A stretch of 64,000 nucleotides of DNA from NCBI RefSeq assembly GCF_964340395.1, contig NC_135549.1:25547842-25611841 (forward strand), read 5' to 3'. Under the pieces are notes generated by a model. That model saw only the letters and a program-made list of their open reading frames with translations, had not been told where the DNA came from and searched no databases. Made by a program: the position numbers and the translations under genes. This stretch comes from Glandiceps talaboti. Taxonomy: Eukaryota; Hemichordata; Enteropneusta; Spengelidae. Each line of letters opens with the position of its first letter. The stretch's first letter is position 1. Positions 24,133-36,150 of this stretch are shown in pieces.

Positions 24133-27100
24133 TTATGGACATTTTTGTTTGCCCTTTGGTGACCCCATAATTGGAACTGGTGCACGTTTGAGGACCTCTA
24201 ATGCAGCTTTGTTCAGATTCTGACTAGGTTCCCATGAGTTTTTGTCGGATGAAAATCCAGCCCACTTGATTAGATATTGCAATTGACCATTTTTGTACCG
24301 TCCTTTCATAATTTTCTCTATACCAAAATAGTTATCATCGTCGTCTTTATCAGTATTTACATCAGAGTCATTCTCAACACTCTGTTCTAACCTCCGTCTC
24401 TCAGCACGTGTGCGTACATTGTTACGCCAAGTTTTAGAGGCTGTTGTCTGTATTTGCTTGCTTCCTGTTTCAGGAGCACTCTGGTCCTGTGGGATGCTAT
24501 ACAATTCTGTATCAGATTGTAAATGGTAGTTTGTACTTTGTGTTCTTTGGTTCACTAACGGATCAATGCCTTGGCTATCTTCTACATCGTCTGAAGTGTG
24601 CATGTCAGTATTTCTGCCACTTAGAAGATGGTCTGGCCGTAAACGGGCATGTTTTAACCTATTTGCATGAATCACCTTATTGTATTTCTTAGAACTGTCA
24701 ATATATTGAAGTTTGAAATTGACAGGTGAGACTTGTTCCTTGATACGAAAAGGTCCCCGAAATGGATGATGAAACTTTGGACTGCATCCAACTTTTACGG
24801 CTGGATGATGAAGATACACTATATCACCTACTGTAAACTTATGTGATGTATTCGCTTTTGCATCATAACGCAATTTCATATCTGCTTGTGCCTTTGTTAT
24901 GTTCTCCTTTGCTAACTGTATCGCCATGTTTCTACATCTTGCCATTTCATGAAGATGAAAATCGACATTCCTTGATACACCTAGTCGCGGTAATATTTCA
25001 GCATCAACCGGAAGTCTAGGTTCAGTACCGAACATCACTTTGAAAGGTGACATTTTCGTAGTTTCTTGGGGTGTGGCCCTATATGCAAATAACACAGATT
25101 GGAGATATACATCCCAATCATCAGATTCGTCTGATGTATACATTGATAACATATCTAAAAGCGTACTGTTCATACGTTCAGTGAGCCCGTTGCATGCTGG
25201 GTGATATGCAGATGAACGTGTCTTTGTAATATCAAAAAATCTACATACTTCCTTAATAAGATGTGACATGAACGATGCTCCTTGATCTGATAACAAGGAA
25301 TTTGGGAATCCATATACACAAAAGATATCCTCAAATAATACCTTAGCGACTGTTTTCGCCCGAGTATTCGGAAGAGCGAAGGCCCATGCAAACTTGGAAA
25401 GATATTCTGTAACTACCAGAATGTAACTGTTTCCGCGTTTCGTAGTCTTTAATTTGCCTAAGAAATCAAAACCAATGCGGTCCATTAAACCATTAACAGG
25501 TATTGGCAATAATTGACTTCTATAACGACGCCCTCTTTTTCTCATATGACAATGAGAACATGAAGCTACATAATCATTGACGTCCTTAAGTAGATTATCC
25601 CAATAGTATTTTGTTCTGATCGCATGTAATGTCCTTGAAGTTCCCAAATGACCTCCTGTGACATCATCATGAATTCGCTTTAGTATGTAAAGTTGTAATG
25701 TTTTAGGCACGACAAGTTGTCTAATACAATCTTTCGCCTTGTACGACTTTCCTGTGGGGGACCAAAAATGGTATAGGACATTGTTTAATAACACATAATT
25801 CGCATGCCCTTGAATTAATTTTTGTGCATGTTTTGCTTCTTTTGGTAGTTCACCATTCTCCAAATAAGCTATAATAGGCTTTATGTGCCGGTCTGCTCTT
25901 TGCAATTTTGACATGTGTTCCGACCTTATGTCGAAGTCATCAACATCTATAACGTTATTAAGTGAAGAAGTAATCTCTGAGTTTCGCGAGTTATTTTGCC
26001 GGCTTAATGCAACTTCACTATCAGATTTCTCATATAAATACCTTATATCAACAATAGAATCATCAGCTGTGTTTGTCTGCATATGTGCAATTTCAGGTAT
26101 GATAGTATTGTCTGGTATCTCCAGAGTTAACACTGAGGGAATGACATCGTCAGTTTGAGTGGCCTGACTTGTGCAAGTATCAGATGTACTAAAATCTGAA
26201 TCTTTGTATGTCTCTTTTGGATATTTACGTCTTGATAGACAATCTGCATGTGGAATACTCAAACCTGATCTGTGCTCGATATCAAATGTATATTCCTGTA
26301 CTTTTAATACCCATCTGGCTATACGACCGCTAGATGTTTTTGTTTTGAATAGATATGGCAAATTTGCATGATCAGTAACTACTGTAAAACGGTTTCCACG
26401 AAGATATGCATCACATTGAGCTAAACCATGCAATACTGCAAGAGCCTCACGTTCAGTCGTTGTATAATTTCGCTGCCCACGGCTAAGCGATCTTCCTCCA
26501 TAACAAATTGGATGTTCTACATTGTCCTGGTTTTGTGCTAAAACATAGCCAACACTATACGCAGATGCATCGGTATAAAGGATAAATGGCTGTCCATATC
26601 GTGGATAACCTAATAGCGGAGCATTGACCAGTGCATGTTTCAATGTATCAAATGCCTGTTGACATTTATCATCCCAGACGAACTTTTTGTCCTTTTTGAA
26701 TAGATCATATAATGGGCCCGCAATCTTGGAAAAATCCTTTATGAACTTACGATAGAAGCCGGCTAAGCCTAAAAAGGACTTTAACTGTTTCACATTTTTC
26801 GGGACTGGAAAGGTTTTGACGGCTTGTATTTTATTTGGGTCAGTTGCAATACCATTCTCATTTAAGATATGTCCTAGAAATTTAACTTCTCGTTTGGCAA
26901 AATGACATTTCTTTGGACCAAGTTTGAGATTAGCTGAACGCAAACGTGTGAGGACCATTTCCAGGTGATCTAGGTGATCACTAAATGTTTTGCTGAACAA
27001 AATTAAATCATCCACATATATTACTAAGTTTTCCCACAGCATTTTTCGGAACAGAAACTGCATTGTTTGCTGAAACGAACAGCTACTATTGCGTAATCCC

Positions 27101-29481
27101 TGTGGTAAAGTCTTCCATTCAAATTTCCCATCAAGACTAACAAACGCGGTTTTGTACGAATCTTTGTCATTTATAGCCAATTGCCAAAATCCGCTTGTCA
27201 TATCTAATGTAGTAAAGTATTTTGGAGCCTGACTTCCCACCATATCGATTGCATCTGTTACCCCTGGCAACGGAAATACTATCGGTACTGTTTGTTTGTT
27301 CAATTCTGTATAATCAACAACTAAGCGCCACCCCGCCCCTGAAGGTTTCTTAACGAGTAGTAATGGTGACGAATATGGTGATGTGGAGGGTTTAATTATT
27401 CCTTGATCTAGCAAATTATCTAATTGTCGTCTAATTTCATTTCTTTTCTCTGGTGAAACACGATATGGTGGTCTAGATACTGGTCTAGCATTAGGTTCCA
27501 ACTCAATTCGATGTTTGATCAAATCACAGTACCCTAATCTACCAGATTTATCTACAAAGGCATCCCTGTGCTTCCAAAGAATTGAGCGAAGGTCATGTAG
27601 TTGTTGGTCTGTCAAGTCATCCTCATTGAGATTAAATTGTGAAAAGAATTCGTCTTGTCCTTGTGTAGTTGTGGTGTTAACAGCTGTCCGGTCTCTGGTA
27701 TGTAGGTCACTGTCAAAATGGTATAGTTCAGTGTCATTTGGTAGTGGTGAAAATGACCCCAAACGAGTATTCCTTCTGAGAATTATGTCTTTGTCATTTG
27801 TGTTGACTATTCTAACAGAAACCAAATTGTTGTGTGTTTTGGTTAACACTCTTGCTGTAGCCAAACCTAAATGACTTAATGAACTTATATTCGGTGTTAT
27901 ACCTAAAACACCATTAGGATAATTTTTCCTAAGTCGCGCAGTTATAATGCATTCTGAATTAGCAGGTATCAAACATTTCTCATTTGCGCGCATTAATAAT
28001 GCTGATCGCAGTGACAATTTTCGACTGGCTATGTCCACAACAGCTTTGTGTTTAGTCAAAAAGTCCATCCCTATAATTAGATTCTTGTGTAAATTTCTAA
28101 TTATATGGACTGGCATATTGATACAACGGTTCCCAAATCTGACTGGAATTACAATAGTTCCAATAATTGGCAATTGATGACCGGAAGGTAAATTTATAGA
28201 TCGATGTTGTGATTTCGAAATTCGTAAACGATTTAATTTAGGTATCTTTTTCAACAAAGTAGTACAAATAACTGAATTTGTTGCACCTGTGTCAATCAGT
28301 GCTGGAATTTTGTGGTTGTATATGTCAACATTTATCATGTTATTATTTGAAACTTTAAAGTCATCAATTTCCATATTACTTAAAGAAGGTTTATTTAGCA
28401 TGCTGGATGTATTTACCTTGATACCTCCTGCATGCTTTACAGTAGAGTTAGAAGTATGAAATGGTCGCTTTTGTCGACACTTACTAGCAATATGACCATG
28501 CTTCTGACAGTTATAACATTTTCGTCTTAAATGTTTAGAAGATGATCGACTAAAACGATTTCTGTTATTACAATTGTGGTGTTGTTGTCCGTCACAGCTT
28601 GGACATTCAAACTGGTTTGGATAAAATGGCTGAAAGTTAGAGTCAGATTGAAAATAATTGTGAGGAATGTATTCCTCGCTTACTTTGTCATTCAGGAATT
28701 CCCGTTCATCCCATTGAGTTAATGAACGTTGCGGCTGCACCTGTTGACTAATCAATGTCTGTTGCAGCTGTTCAACTGTCTGTCCGTATTGTATGTTGTC
28801 CACAGAGTTCACAGAGGTCAAATGTTTATCCTCGGAGGTCACACTGTCTTTACTACTGTCACAGTTGTTCTGTACTGTCTTCTTGAAATCCTTGGTATTT
28901 CCATTAGTGTCAGACAAACTGTCAATAATTTCAAATCTTCTGGCAAAGGCACATGCCTGTTCAAAGTCAACCGGATTGTTTGTCACAGTAAACTTCATAA
29001 TCGAGGGACATAATCCTTGAATAAATCGACTTAATAATTCATCTTGATTCCGTTGGCATTGATGACACATGTGTTTCACACGAATAGCATATTCCTGTAC
29101 AGATTCACCATGCTGTTGACGTAGAGAGTCTAATTCATTGTCAAGTTTCCATCTAGGTTTGCCATGATGAAATTGTAGCAAAAATGCCTCCACTAAGTCA
29201 TTCCAGTTCTCTAGGATATCATCATGTAAAGTCGCAAACCAAAGTTCGGCATTGCCTTTCATAAATAAACCAAACAAATTTCTGCGTTGTCTGTCATTGT
29301 ATCCTTTGAATGCAACATATGCATTAAATTTGGGAAGCCATAAATCAGGACTGTCATTCCCACTGTATTTTGGAGGAACTATGTCGGAAACAACATCTAT
29401 TGTATTTATCCTTTGACGCAGATCATTAATAACATCAGCAAACTCATGTCCATGTTCGTTTTGTTGATTCAGTTCATCCAT
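24133..29481 (-). CDS. Gypsy gag-pol polyprotein with C-terminal chromodomain
   Basis: A single 1,782-codon ORF for a retrotransposon polyprotein. In order: Gag (about residues 35-190, retrotransposon-gag pattern); a CCHC knuckle CYNCQKHGHIASKC (about 325); aspartic protease with LIDTGATNSVI (about 395); RT with VIYVDDLILF (about 820); RNase H with LYTDASAYSVGY (about 970). The integrase follows, with an HHCC zinc region (about 1275-1310) and DDE residues in GFDFLG, LSDQGASF and GLTERMNS (about 1338, 1399, 1436). The C-terminus (about 1720-1765) is a chromodomain (GIEKIMKGRYKNGQLQYLIK, WAGF, NSWEP), which in chromoviruses steers integration through chromatin marks. Gag and pol are in one frame with no shift. 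All catalytic residues I can check are present. Confidence 0.95.
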   Translation of the reverse strand: MDELNQQNEHGHEFADVINDLRQRINTIDVVSDIVPPKYSGNDSPDLWLPKFNAYVAFKGYNDRQRRNLFGLFMKGNAELWFATLHDDILENWNDLVEAFLLQFHHGKPRWKLDNELDSLRQQHGESVQEYAIRVKHMCHQCQRNQDELLSRFIQGLCPSIMKFTVTNNPVDFEQACAFARRFEIIDSLSDTNGNTKDFKKTVQNNCDSSKDSVTSEDKHLTSVNSVDNIQYGQTVEQLQQTLISQQVQPQRSLTQWDEREFLNDKVSEEYIPHNYFQSDSNFQPFYPNQFECPSCDGQQHHNCNNRNRFSRSSSKHLRRKCYNCQKHGHIASKCRQKRPFHTSNSTVKHAGGIKVNTSSMLNKPSLSNMEIDDFKVSNNNMINVDIYNHKIPALIDTGATNSVICTTLLKKIPKLNRLRISKSQHRSINLPSGHQLPIIGTIVIPVRFGNRCINMPVHIIRNLHKNLIIGMDFLTKHKAVVDIASRKLSLRSALLMRANEKCLIPANSECIITARLRKNYPNGVLGITPNISSLSHLGLATARVLTKTHNNLVSVRIVNTNDKDIILRRNTRLGSFSPLPNDTELYHFDSDLHTRDRTAVNTTTTQGQDEFFSQFNLNEDDLTDQQLHDLRSILWKHRDAFVDKSGRLGYCDLIKHRIELEPNARPVSRPPYRVSPEKRNEIRRQLDNLLDQGIIKPSTSPYSSPLLLVKKPSGAGWRLVVDYTELNKQTVPIVFPLPGVTDAIDMVGSQAPKYFTTLDMTSGFWQLAINDKDSYKTAFVSLDGKFEWKTLPQGLRNSSCSFQQTMQFLFRKMLWENLVIYVDDLILFSKTFSDHLDHLEMVLTRLRSANLKLGPKKCHFAKREVKFLGHILNENGIATDPNKIQAVKTFPVPKNVKQLKSFLGLAGFYRKFIKDFSKIAGPLYDLFKKDKKFVWDDKCQQAFDTLKHALVNAPLLGYPRYGQPFILYTDASAYSVGYVLAQNQDNVEHPICYGGRSLSRGQRNYTTTEREALAVLHGLAQCDAYLRGNRFTVVTDHANLPYLFKTKTSSGRIARWVLKVQEYTFDIEHRSGLSIPHADCLSRRKYPKETYKDSDFSTSDTCTSQATQTDDVIPSVLTLEIPDNTIIPEIAHMQTNTADDSIVDIRYLYEKSDSEVALSRQNNSRNSEITSSLNNVIDVDDFDIRSEHMSKLQRADRHIKPIIAYLENGELPKEAKHAQKLIQGHANYVLLNNVLYHFWSPTGKSYKAKDCIRQLVVPKTLQLYILKRIHDDVTGGHLGTSRTLHAIRTKYYWDNLLKDVNDYVASCSHCHMRKRGRRYRSQLLPIPVNGLMDRIGFDFLGKLKTTKRGNSYILVVTEYLSKFAWAFALPNTRAKTVAKVLFEDIFCVYGFPNSLLSDQGASFMSHLIKEVCRFFDITKTRSSAYHPACNGLTERMNSTLLDMLSMYTSDESDDWDVYLQSVLFAYRATPQETTKMSPFKVMFGTEPRLPVDAEILPRLGVSRNVDFHLHEMARCRNMAIQLAKENITKAQADMKLRYDAKANTSHKFTVGDIVYLHHPAVKVGCSPKFHHPFRGPFRIKEQVSPVNFKLQYIDSSKKYNKVIHANRLKHARLRPDHLLSGRNTDMHTSDDVEDSQGIDPLVNQRTQSTNYHLQSDTELYSIPQDQSAPETGSKQIQTTASKTWRNNVRTRAERRRLEQSVENDSDVNTDKDDDDNYFGIEKIMKGRYKNGQLQYLIKWAGFSSDKNSWEPSQNLNKAALEVLKRAPVPIMGSPKGKQKCP

Positions 29482-29601
29482 TTTACATTTGATGTAGTAT
29501 TTTTTTGTTACTCACCCAATGGCGTTACGTGTTGTCTTCTTATCAGGTTTCGGTAAGTCTTCGTAAGGTTCAAACTTGATTCATTATACACACAAATGGT
29601 T

Positions 29602-29624
29602 GTTCAAGCCCCGGATCGCCACCA
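29602..29624 (-). promoter_or_regulatory. Primer binding site
   Basis: One base after the 5' LTR the minus strand reads TGGTGGCGATCCGGGGCTTG and continues AAC. The complement ends in ACCA and includes GTTCAAGC, the form of a tRNA T-loop and 3' end. I cannot name the tRNA from memory. Confidence 0.75.
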
Positions 29625-29625
29625 A

Positions 29626-30186
29626 TATTACTACTGATCTTCGCACACAGCTGATAGACCAAGTAATAACGCCCGAATCACTCTCATATCTCATATCCGA
29701 CTCAACTTCTGTATGTACGTACCAGGATCACACTTGAACTTTAGAGGGAATTAGCTCAGACTACACAGTTTGTGTGTAAATCTACACTCGAGACGAAGGC
29801 AAACACCCAGCATAGTGCCTCGTTCATTGACTTCCCGCCAAGCCAAGTCCTCTTGCCAAATCTGAGCTGAAGTGCCTGTCTCAGTGTGCTTTATTGTGAC
29901 GTCCTTAAAGTCTAAATATACATAACGCATGGCCAATGGCCAAATAATTATTTCTGGGCGTGACCATGCCCTAAAAGTAATTTTAAAACATTGATGAATG
30001 ATCACTATGAATCCTAGATATTTATGAAATGCAGACTGTCGTCTCATGTATTCGAGTATGCTTGGAATCCTGTGTGGTCTAAATCCAATATCCTTGAGAC
30101 AGTCTATTGACCTTTCAGTCAAACTAGGCCATGCGATGTTGTTACAATATTCAGTTTACTGAAATATAAATATGTCATCTGTGACA
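29626..30186 (-). repeat. 5' LTR of the Gypsy element
   Basis: 561 bp, matching the 3' LTR at all but one visible position. It should carry the promoter. AATAAA lies on the minus strand at 29890-29895. Confidence 0.95.
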
Positions 30187-31676
30187 TATGTATGGATGGA
30201 TGGATGGATGGATGGATGGATGTGCATCTATCTTCATAACATTTAAACCGTGTGTAAACTAAATGTATTCTGTAAGGTCTTTCAATTAATTTTCGTCATC
30301 CATTATTAGTCATTCTTAGCTACCATACATAGTATTAAACTTAACTTGTAATTTTCACTACTTATGCAAATGACTAAAAAACAAGAACAAAAACTACATC
30401 TATGTAGATTTGTCAGATGATGTGACCCGAACTATAAGGAAATGATTATTAAGTTTAGAAGAGGGTCAATTTAGTCTGTATGAATCTTACAGTCTAATTG
30501 TCGTCTTAATGCATTGTAACAACTAACCAGTTTTAAACTGAATGCCTTCCGTAAGGGTATAGTCTTGCAATTTCATGATTTATGCAAGAAATTTAGGTCT
30601 ATATCTGTGATTCGTCAAGTCCCAATAAAAGTTAGTTGTCAAAAATGTTGTTGAAATGCCCACCTCCTATTCTCAGCACAGGAAAGCTTGCCATCCTCGA
30701 CTTCACTCGGCTTTCGTGATCCCTACATACCCGGGATATGGCATGTGCGTGTTGAACCTCCTTCTGTCCCACCATGAGTTTACAAGTCGATTATTACATT
30801 GATAAATATGTGAGAGTGTATTTATATCCTGAGATACAGAGCTAGATAAAAGATTATGTACAAGCCTTGCAACAAACAATGGTAGTTTGTTATCGAGAGA
30901 AATCGGAAAAGAACACGTTAAAAAGGAGACGGTTCGAAGACAATATAGTACTTCCTAAATTTCTAATCGAAAACCTAAAAAGACATGATTTCTCTTTATT
31001 CATCTGCACTTTAGAGTGTGAAATTTGAAAATGATATGTCCATATTTTACGAAATTGAAACGATGATAAATATTTCACCTGTTTGTGAACTCCGTGCTCA
31101 TTGTAAACCTATCTTAAGGCCAAGAAATAAAAATGTTTTCTGGTGAGTTTGAATCACTTAAATACCCCGCCTCGGTCTTCTTTTTTCTAGTGTTTGTCCA
31201 GCAAATGCAGAATGCAGATCCAAGGAAAACACAAAATAATGTTGGCACGAAACCCCTGAAAACAAAGTCTTTCTCAGTGCAGTGTAGAGCAGCTTAACGA
31301 GTATAAAGTTGGCGTCAGATTCAGATTCAGATTCAGATAGCGTCAGATAGCCTCAGATCCGAAGACACTGGACGGACTCAATCAAACTTGAAATAATACC
31401 ATTGAGACTACAGGGGAAGAATCTGCTTCACAAACTTTTGATGGAAGTTGGAATGTCTCTGCTTGCACAATTTTTTAATGGGAAAAATATGTGAAATAGA
31501 GTTGAAATACTTGCCACCAAGACATTGATAGCCCCAAGTTCAGTCACTGTATGTTCGTTGGTTGATACATTTTGGCAATAATGTACATGTCATCAGTAAA
31601 GGTGTCAGTAAAAATTAAGTTTACGTACATAATATGTTGCCATCTTTAAAAATTTAGATTAAAAAATTTAAAACTT
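30187..31676. other. No gene seen; (GGAT)n and a dispersed unit
   Basis: A (TGGA)n run at 30192-30221 continues the Gypsy target microsatellite. 31178-31245 matches 11571-11640. A (CAGATT)n cluster lies at about 31318-31340. The rest is unassigned. Confidence 0.45.
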
Positions 31677-32515
31677 GTGCAGAGAATTGTGCTCACTAAA
31701 CATATTCACATTTCACCAATGCCCATTCAACATGAAATTCCATCTCATACACCTTCCTCTGATGAGAACTGTAAGCCAATCACTAGACATTGCAAACTGC
31801 TGCTCACTACCTCGAATGTGAGATCCATTTGTAATAAAGCAACTGAAGTTGGTGACTTCATATCAGAGAAAAACAGTGACATTATTGCTCTTACTGAGAC
31901 TTGGATGAAAGATGATGGAAATGATCACATAATCAAAGAATGCACTCCAAGTGGATATTCATTTCAACATTCACCAAGATGCACATCTGGTGGTGGGATT
32001 GCCCTCATCTACAAGTCTAATTTGAAACTGTGTTCATGGAACCACTGAAATCTATTATGTCATTTGAAGCAACTGAAGCCACTTTGAAACATCAAGGTGT
32101 AGCTTTAAAGCTTGTTATAGTATATCGACCCCCACCCAGCGTCAAGAATAAATTCACAGTACAGCAATTCCTACATGAATTTCAATCAATCCTCGAGAAA
32201 TATGCTTCATATGCTGGTAAACTCTGTATCGTTGGGGACTTTAACATACATTTTGATAATCTCTCGAATCCAACTACCAAGAAGTTCATCGAGGTAATTG
32301 ACTCATGTGACCTTAAACAATGGGTTAAGGAACCTACACATGCGCATGGCCATATCCTGGATTTAGTCAACTCAAACTCAGATGTCATTAGCTCAACATC
32401 AGTAGATTGTCAGTCTCTCTCAGACCACAGTCCTGTCCATGCCAGATTAAACATTAAAAACCACCCCTTGAGAGACGTGAAATTGTCTATCGCTGTATCT
32501 CCTCCATCGAAATAA
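31677..32515 (+). pseudogene. LINE endonuclease domain (EEP/APE type), frameshifted
   Basis: The target-DNA nicking domain of the LINE. The first frame gives SNVRSICNKATEVGDFI, IIALTETWM and SGGGIALIYKS. A frameshift near 32030-32048 leads to IVYRPPP, CIVGDFNIHFDN, HILDLVNS and the final SDHSPVHARL. These are the usual APE-type motifs (N, E-T-W, GDFN, SDH). The frame closes at 32515 just before the RT linker. The breaks make the copy non-autonomous. Confidence 0.85.
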
Positions 32516-32550
32516 GTGATTTCTCCAATGATATTATTGCTACTCCAAGT

Positions 32551-34660
32551 TTGCATGTACCTGTCACAAATCTACACTCTGCCCTAAGTATTTACAACTC
32601 AGCGTTAAATGGTATTCTCGATAAGTATGCACCCATAATGAAACGCATTATTTCTGTACGTCCAAATACAAAGTGGTATACTCCTGAAGTAGATCAAGCC
32701 AAAAAGCTTCGGAGATCAGCTGAGCGAAAGTGGAGGTTAACAAAATTAGAGATTCATAAGCAGATTTTCAAGGAGAAATGTCACATTTACAACAAATTGA
32801 TTCGTCAAGCTAAATGCCACTACTATGTCAACATAATTGAGGAAAATGCCAATGATCAAAGGTCACTCTTCAAAACTGTTTCAACACTGTTTCACAAGTC
32901 AACTCCACTGCCAAGCCATAACTCGATTCCAGAACTTGCTGAAAGATTCAATCGATACTTCATTACCAAGATAGATGATATACGTCATAGACTTGATTCC
33001 AGTACTATACCTACTCAGCTCACAGATTATGAAGTCCATACCACATCAATTAACTTTGTCATCATTTATGCCATCAACTACTCAACATATTCGTAAAGTC
33101 ATCATTGATATGCCTTCAAAGTCGTGTTGTCTTGACCCTCTTCCAACTTCATTATTGAAAGATTGCATTGACCCACTGCTTCCATTCATAACAATGTTTG
33201 TAAACAGCTCTGTCGAAAATGGCATAATACCAGATGCGCTCAAGGCTGCAATTGTCACCCCTATACTCAAGAAACCATCCTTAGACTGCAACATATTAAA
33301 GAACTATCGACCGGTATCTAATTTGCCATTTCTCTCTAAAGTCCTTGAGAAGATAGTGGCGACGTCGACTCAAGTAAACAACCATCTTATGACCAACAAT
33401 CTTCTCGAACCACTCCAGTCTGCATATAGAAAGTACCACAGTACAGAGACTGCCCTGCTCAAGATTAATGATGACATTTGTTTATCAATCGATTCTGGTA
33501 AATATGTCCTCCTTATCTTATTGGATCTTTCAGCTGCTTTTGATACCATCGACCACAACATATTACTGAACAGACTGTCTAATCTTGGCATCACTTGTAT
33601 GGCCTTAAAGTGGTTTGAGGTCTATCTCCAACAACGTTACCAGTCAGTTAAAATTGAAAATACCCACAGTAAACCATCACACCTTGCCTGTGGGGTACCA
33701 CAAGGATCAGTGTTTGGCCCTCTTTTGTTTACAATATACATCTCTCTACTGGGCAATCTCATTCGCAAGCATAACCTACAGTTTCATCAATACGCTGATG
33801 ATAACAATGTATACCTCGCCTTTTCATATCAAGATGCTTCCACAGCCATTTACTCTACAGAAACCTGCATCAGTGACATAAGACTATGGATGACAGAAAA
33901 CAAGTTACAGCTAAATGACTCAAAGACAGAGATTCTCCTTATTCGCTCAAAATTCAACACATTGCCTGATCCAGTAGACCATCTTAAAATTGGATCAGCA
34001 TCTGTACCTGTTGTGAACACAGCACGGAATATCGGAGTTACTTTCGACAACACACATATGCTGACACACCATATCAAGAATACATGCAATTCCATTTATA
34101 ACCATCTCCGTCGAATTGGATCAATTAGAAAATACATTACAAACAAAGCCTGTCAAACACTTATCCATACTATCTTGTCAGCGAAGCTGGATTACGGAAA
34201 TGCACTCCTTTATGGTCTCCCTGATAACTCTATTGCTCTGCTTCAACGTACTCACAACACTGCTGCCAGAATAGTCACTCGGTCAAAGAAATTCACTCAT
34301 ATCACACCAACTCTCTGTGACCTACATTGGTTGCCTGTCCACTTCAGGGTTGAATTTAAGATCCTTCTCCTGACTTACAAAGCTCAAAACAATAAAGCCC
34401 CAGGATATATCTCAGAATTAATCGAGGAATATAAACTACAACGCTCCCTTCGATCAGCTAAAAAAAGCCTGTTAGTTCAGCGTACATTTAACAACAAAAC
34501 CTATGGTGGTCGCGCCTTTACAATCTGTGCTCCAAAGCTTTGGAATGACCTACCACAGGACACAGGATATACGCCAGTCCACAAGCCTGGAAATCTTCAA
34601 AAAATGACTGAAACATCATATGTTTATGTGAGCATTCTGTGTAAATTGAACATCATCTAG
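32551..34660 (+). pseudogene. LINE reverse transcriptase, frameshifted
   Basis: The linker (RPNTKWYTPEVDQAKK, AERKWRLTKLEIHK) is in one frame to about 33090 and the RT in another. RT landmarks: SCCLDPLPTSLLKDCID, KNYRPVSNLPFLSKVLEKI, YRKYHSTETALL, LLDLSAAFDTIDH, GVPQGSVFGPLLF, the catalytic QYADDNNVYLAF, LQLNDSKTEILLI and the thumb/C-terminal TPTLCDLHWLPV. The YADD box is intact. The C-terminus departs from the family pattern after LWNDLPQD, so the 3' end is altered. Confidence 0.9.
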
Positions 34661-35329
34661 CACCATCTATAGTATGAACTACATGTCTTATCAAAAATTA
34701 CTTTTCTGTGTTTGTGTTTCACTTTCAGGGAGAAATATATTCCAAAGTGAACACAATATTAATCGGATTCTCGGATAATATATATTATGTGAATGACGTA
34801 CTGATAAACAAAGTTATAAACACAGACTTGTTTGATGATGATCTTAGAAGGGCTACTTACTGTAGTCAGGACTTTTATAGTACTGACACGGTGCAAAGTT
34901 ATGAGGAAAATTAGATTATCATCTCCCCTAGAATATCTAGTATCCACATTGAGTGATGACTTTATACTGCGAGTAAAAGTTTGTCAGCAGATCATAATAT
35001 TACATTTCCTTGGTATTAAAACAATGTATTTATTTTCAAGGCTATCATGTTGATTAAAATTAGCAGTGTGGTCAATGAATGAGGGGGGAGGGGTGGCGTT
35101 TTGAGTCAGTGCCATGATTAAACTGAACAATTATGAATAGGACACACAAGTGCCTTGGGGAGTGCAAACATGTATGGAAAGCCGCAGTTGTGTTAAGTCT
35201 AAAGAAAACAATATATTGACTATATGATGTGAACATATCTTTACATGATGTAAACAATTCATTATATGATGCAAGTACATCATTATGTGTGCCAGTTATT
35301 GACATGGGTTTACAAGTATATTAACTCCA
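34661..35329. other. No gene seen
   Basis: A short ORF at 34708-34914 follows a TTTCACTTTCAG acceptor-like sequence, but it has no recognised motif and no partner exon. Confidence 0.35.
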
Positions 35330-35515
35330 TTTATAATTTTGTATGTTTAATTTCGATGAGATTCACTTTTATAACTTATCTATTTATTTCTCACTTTCTG
35401 TTATTGTATTTATTAAGATGTAATGGTGACTTATAAGTCCATAGGGCTGGGCAACTCGTTAGAGTTGCAGGTCACAATAATAAATAAAATACTACTACTA
35501 CTACTACTACTATAA
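35330..35515 (+). repeat. LINE 3' tail with (CTA)n
   Basis: GACTTATAAGTCCATAGGGC and GCAGGTCACAATAATAAATA are followed by (CTA)n, the form of a CR1/RTE-type LINE 3' UTR. It may belong to a different copy than 31677-34660. Confidence 0.5.
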
Positions 35516-36042
35516 TATTGTACTTGACAATTAGCTGAATTAATCAATATTAATAGTTCACTCAATCTAAGAGATATCCTAGAACTTTTGGTTACTAAAC
35601 CATGAATATTTTGTATGTCCGTGAACAGACAATCATACTTCTCATAGGGTTCCTATCTAAAGAGCTTTATACATGTGAAACAATGGATTTTGGTTAACAA
35701 TTTACCAGATACACTTAGAATTACTGAAAATGTAACATGTAAAATTAACTATGCTGTGTACAGTATTATGCTTTGAGAATAGAGTGTCTTTTGCAAGAAC
35801 AAAAAGAGTGTAACTTGCCAACAGATGGGGGGGGGGGTCATTTTGGTTTTTTATTTGTCAAAGGGATAGGGGTTGGATTGTTCTGTGGATGAATTGCAGG
35901 AGGGGGTCACTATTTTTAAGTACAACATGAACACAAACTCACCGGCCCACCCGCAGCCATAAAAACTGATCGCTCCCTGATACCCATCCTTGTGGAATAC
36001 CATATTTCAAATGTGACGTGGACAAATTAGTGGAATGAACTT
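35516..36042. other. No gene seen; poly-G block
   Basis: 35826-35910 contains G-run/TCA(C/T) motifs like those at 36235, 37085 and 50095. Confidence 0.4.
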
Positions 36043-36150
36043 ACATACCTGTGGCGATTGGAATATCTGAAATCTGAACCAGGACAGTGTCATGCCTGTC
36101 ATACCGAAATTAAATTGTAGTCTATTCAATAAAACCTCATGATCATTCGT
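36043..36150 (-). pseudogene. LINE RT fragment
   Basis: The minus strand reads DHEVLLNRLQFNFGMTGMTL followed by SWFRF, the segment after the AAFDT(I/V)DH motif of CR1/L2-type RTs. Only about 35 codons survive. Confidence 0.6.

Larger units (their letters stand above)
22219..30186 (-). mobile_element. Gypsy (Ty3-type) LTR retrotransposon with chromodomain, apparently intact
   Basis: A 7,968-bp element on the minus strand. It has two 561-bp LTRs (22219-22779 and 29626-30186) that I find differ at a single base (C at 22452, A at 29859). There is a 4-bp direct repeat TATG on both sides (22215-22218, 30187-30190), a primer binding site next to the 5' LTR and a polypurine tract next to the 3' LTR. 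One uninterrupted gag-pol ORF is present and no env. The target is a (TATG)n microsatellite. Near-identical LTRs and an open ORF indicate a recent insertion. Confidence 0.95.
31677..34660 (+). mobile_element. CR1/L2-type LINE, nearly full ORF2 with frameshifts
   Basis: Endonuclease and reverse transcriptase of one LINE are spread over frames 0, 2, 1 and 2, with breaks near 32040, 32515 and 33080. Both enzymatic domains are otherwise recognisable from end to end. The copy at 2213-3458 is a close relative. Confidence 0.9.

Noticed and set aside
34708-34914. Exon-like ORF after TTTCACTTTCAG
   Set aside because: The acceptor is plausible, but there is no partner exon, domain or clear donor.
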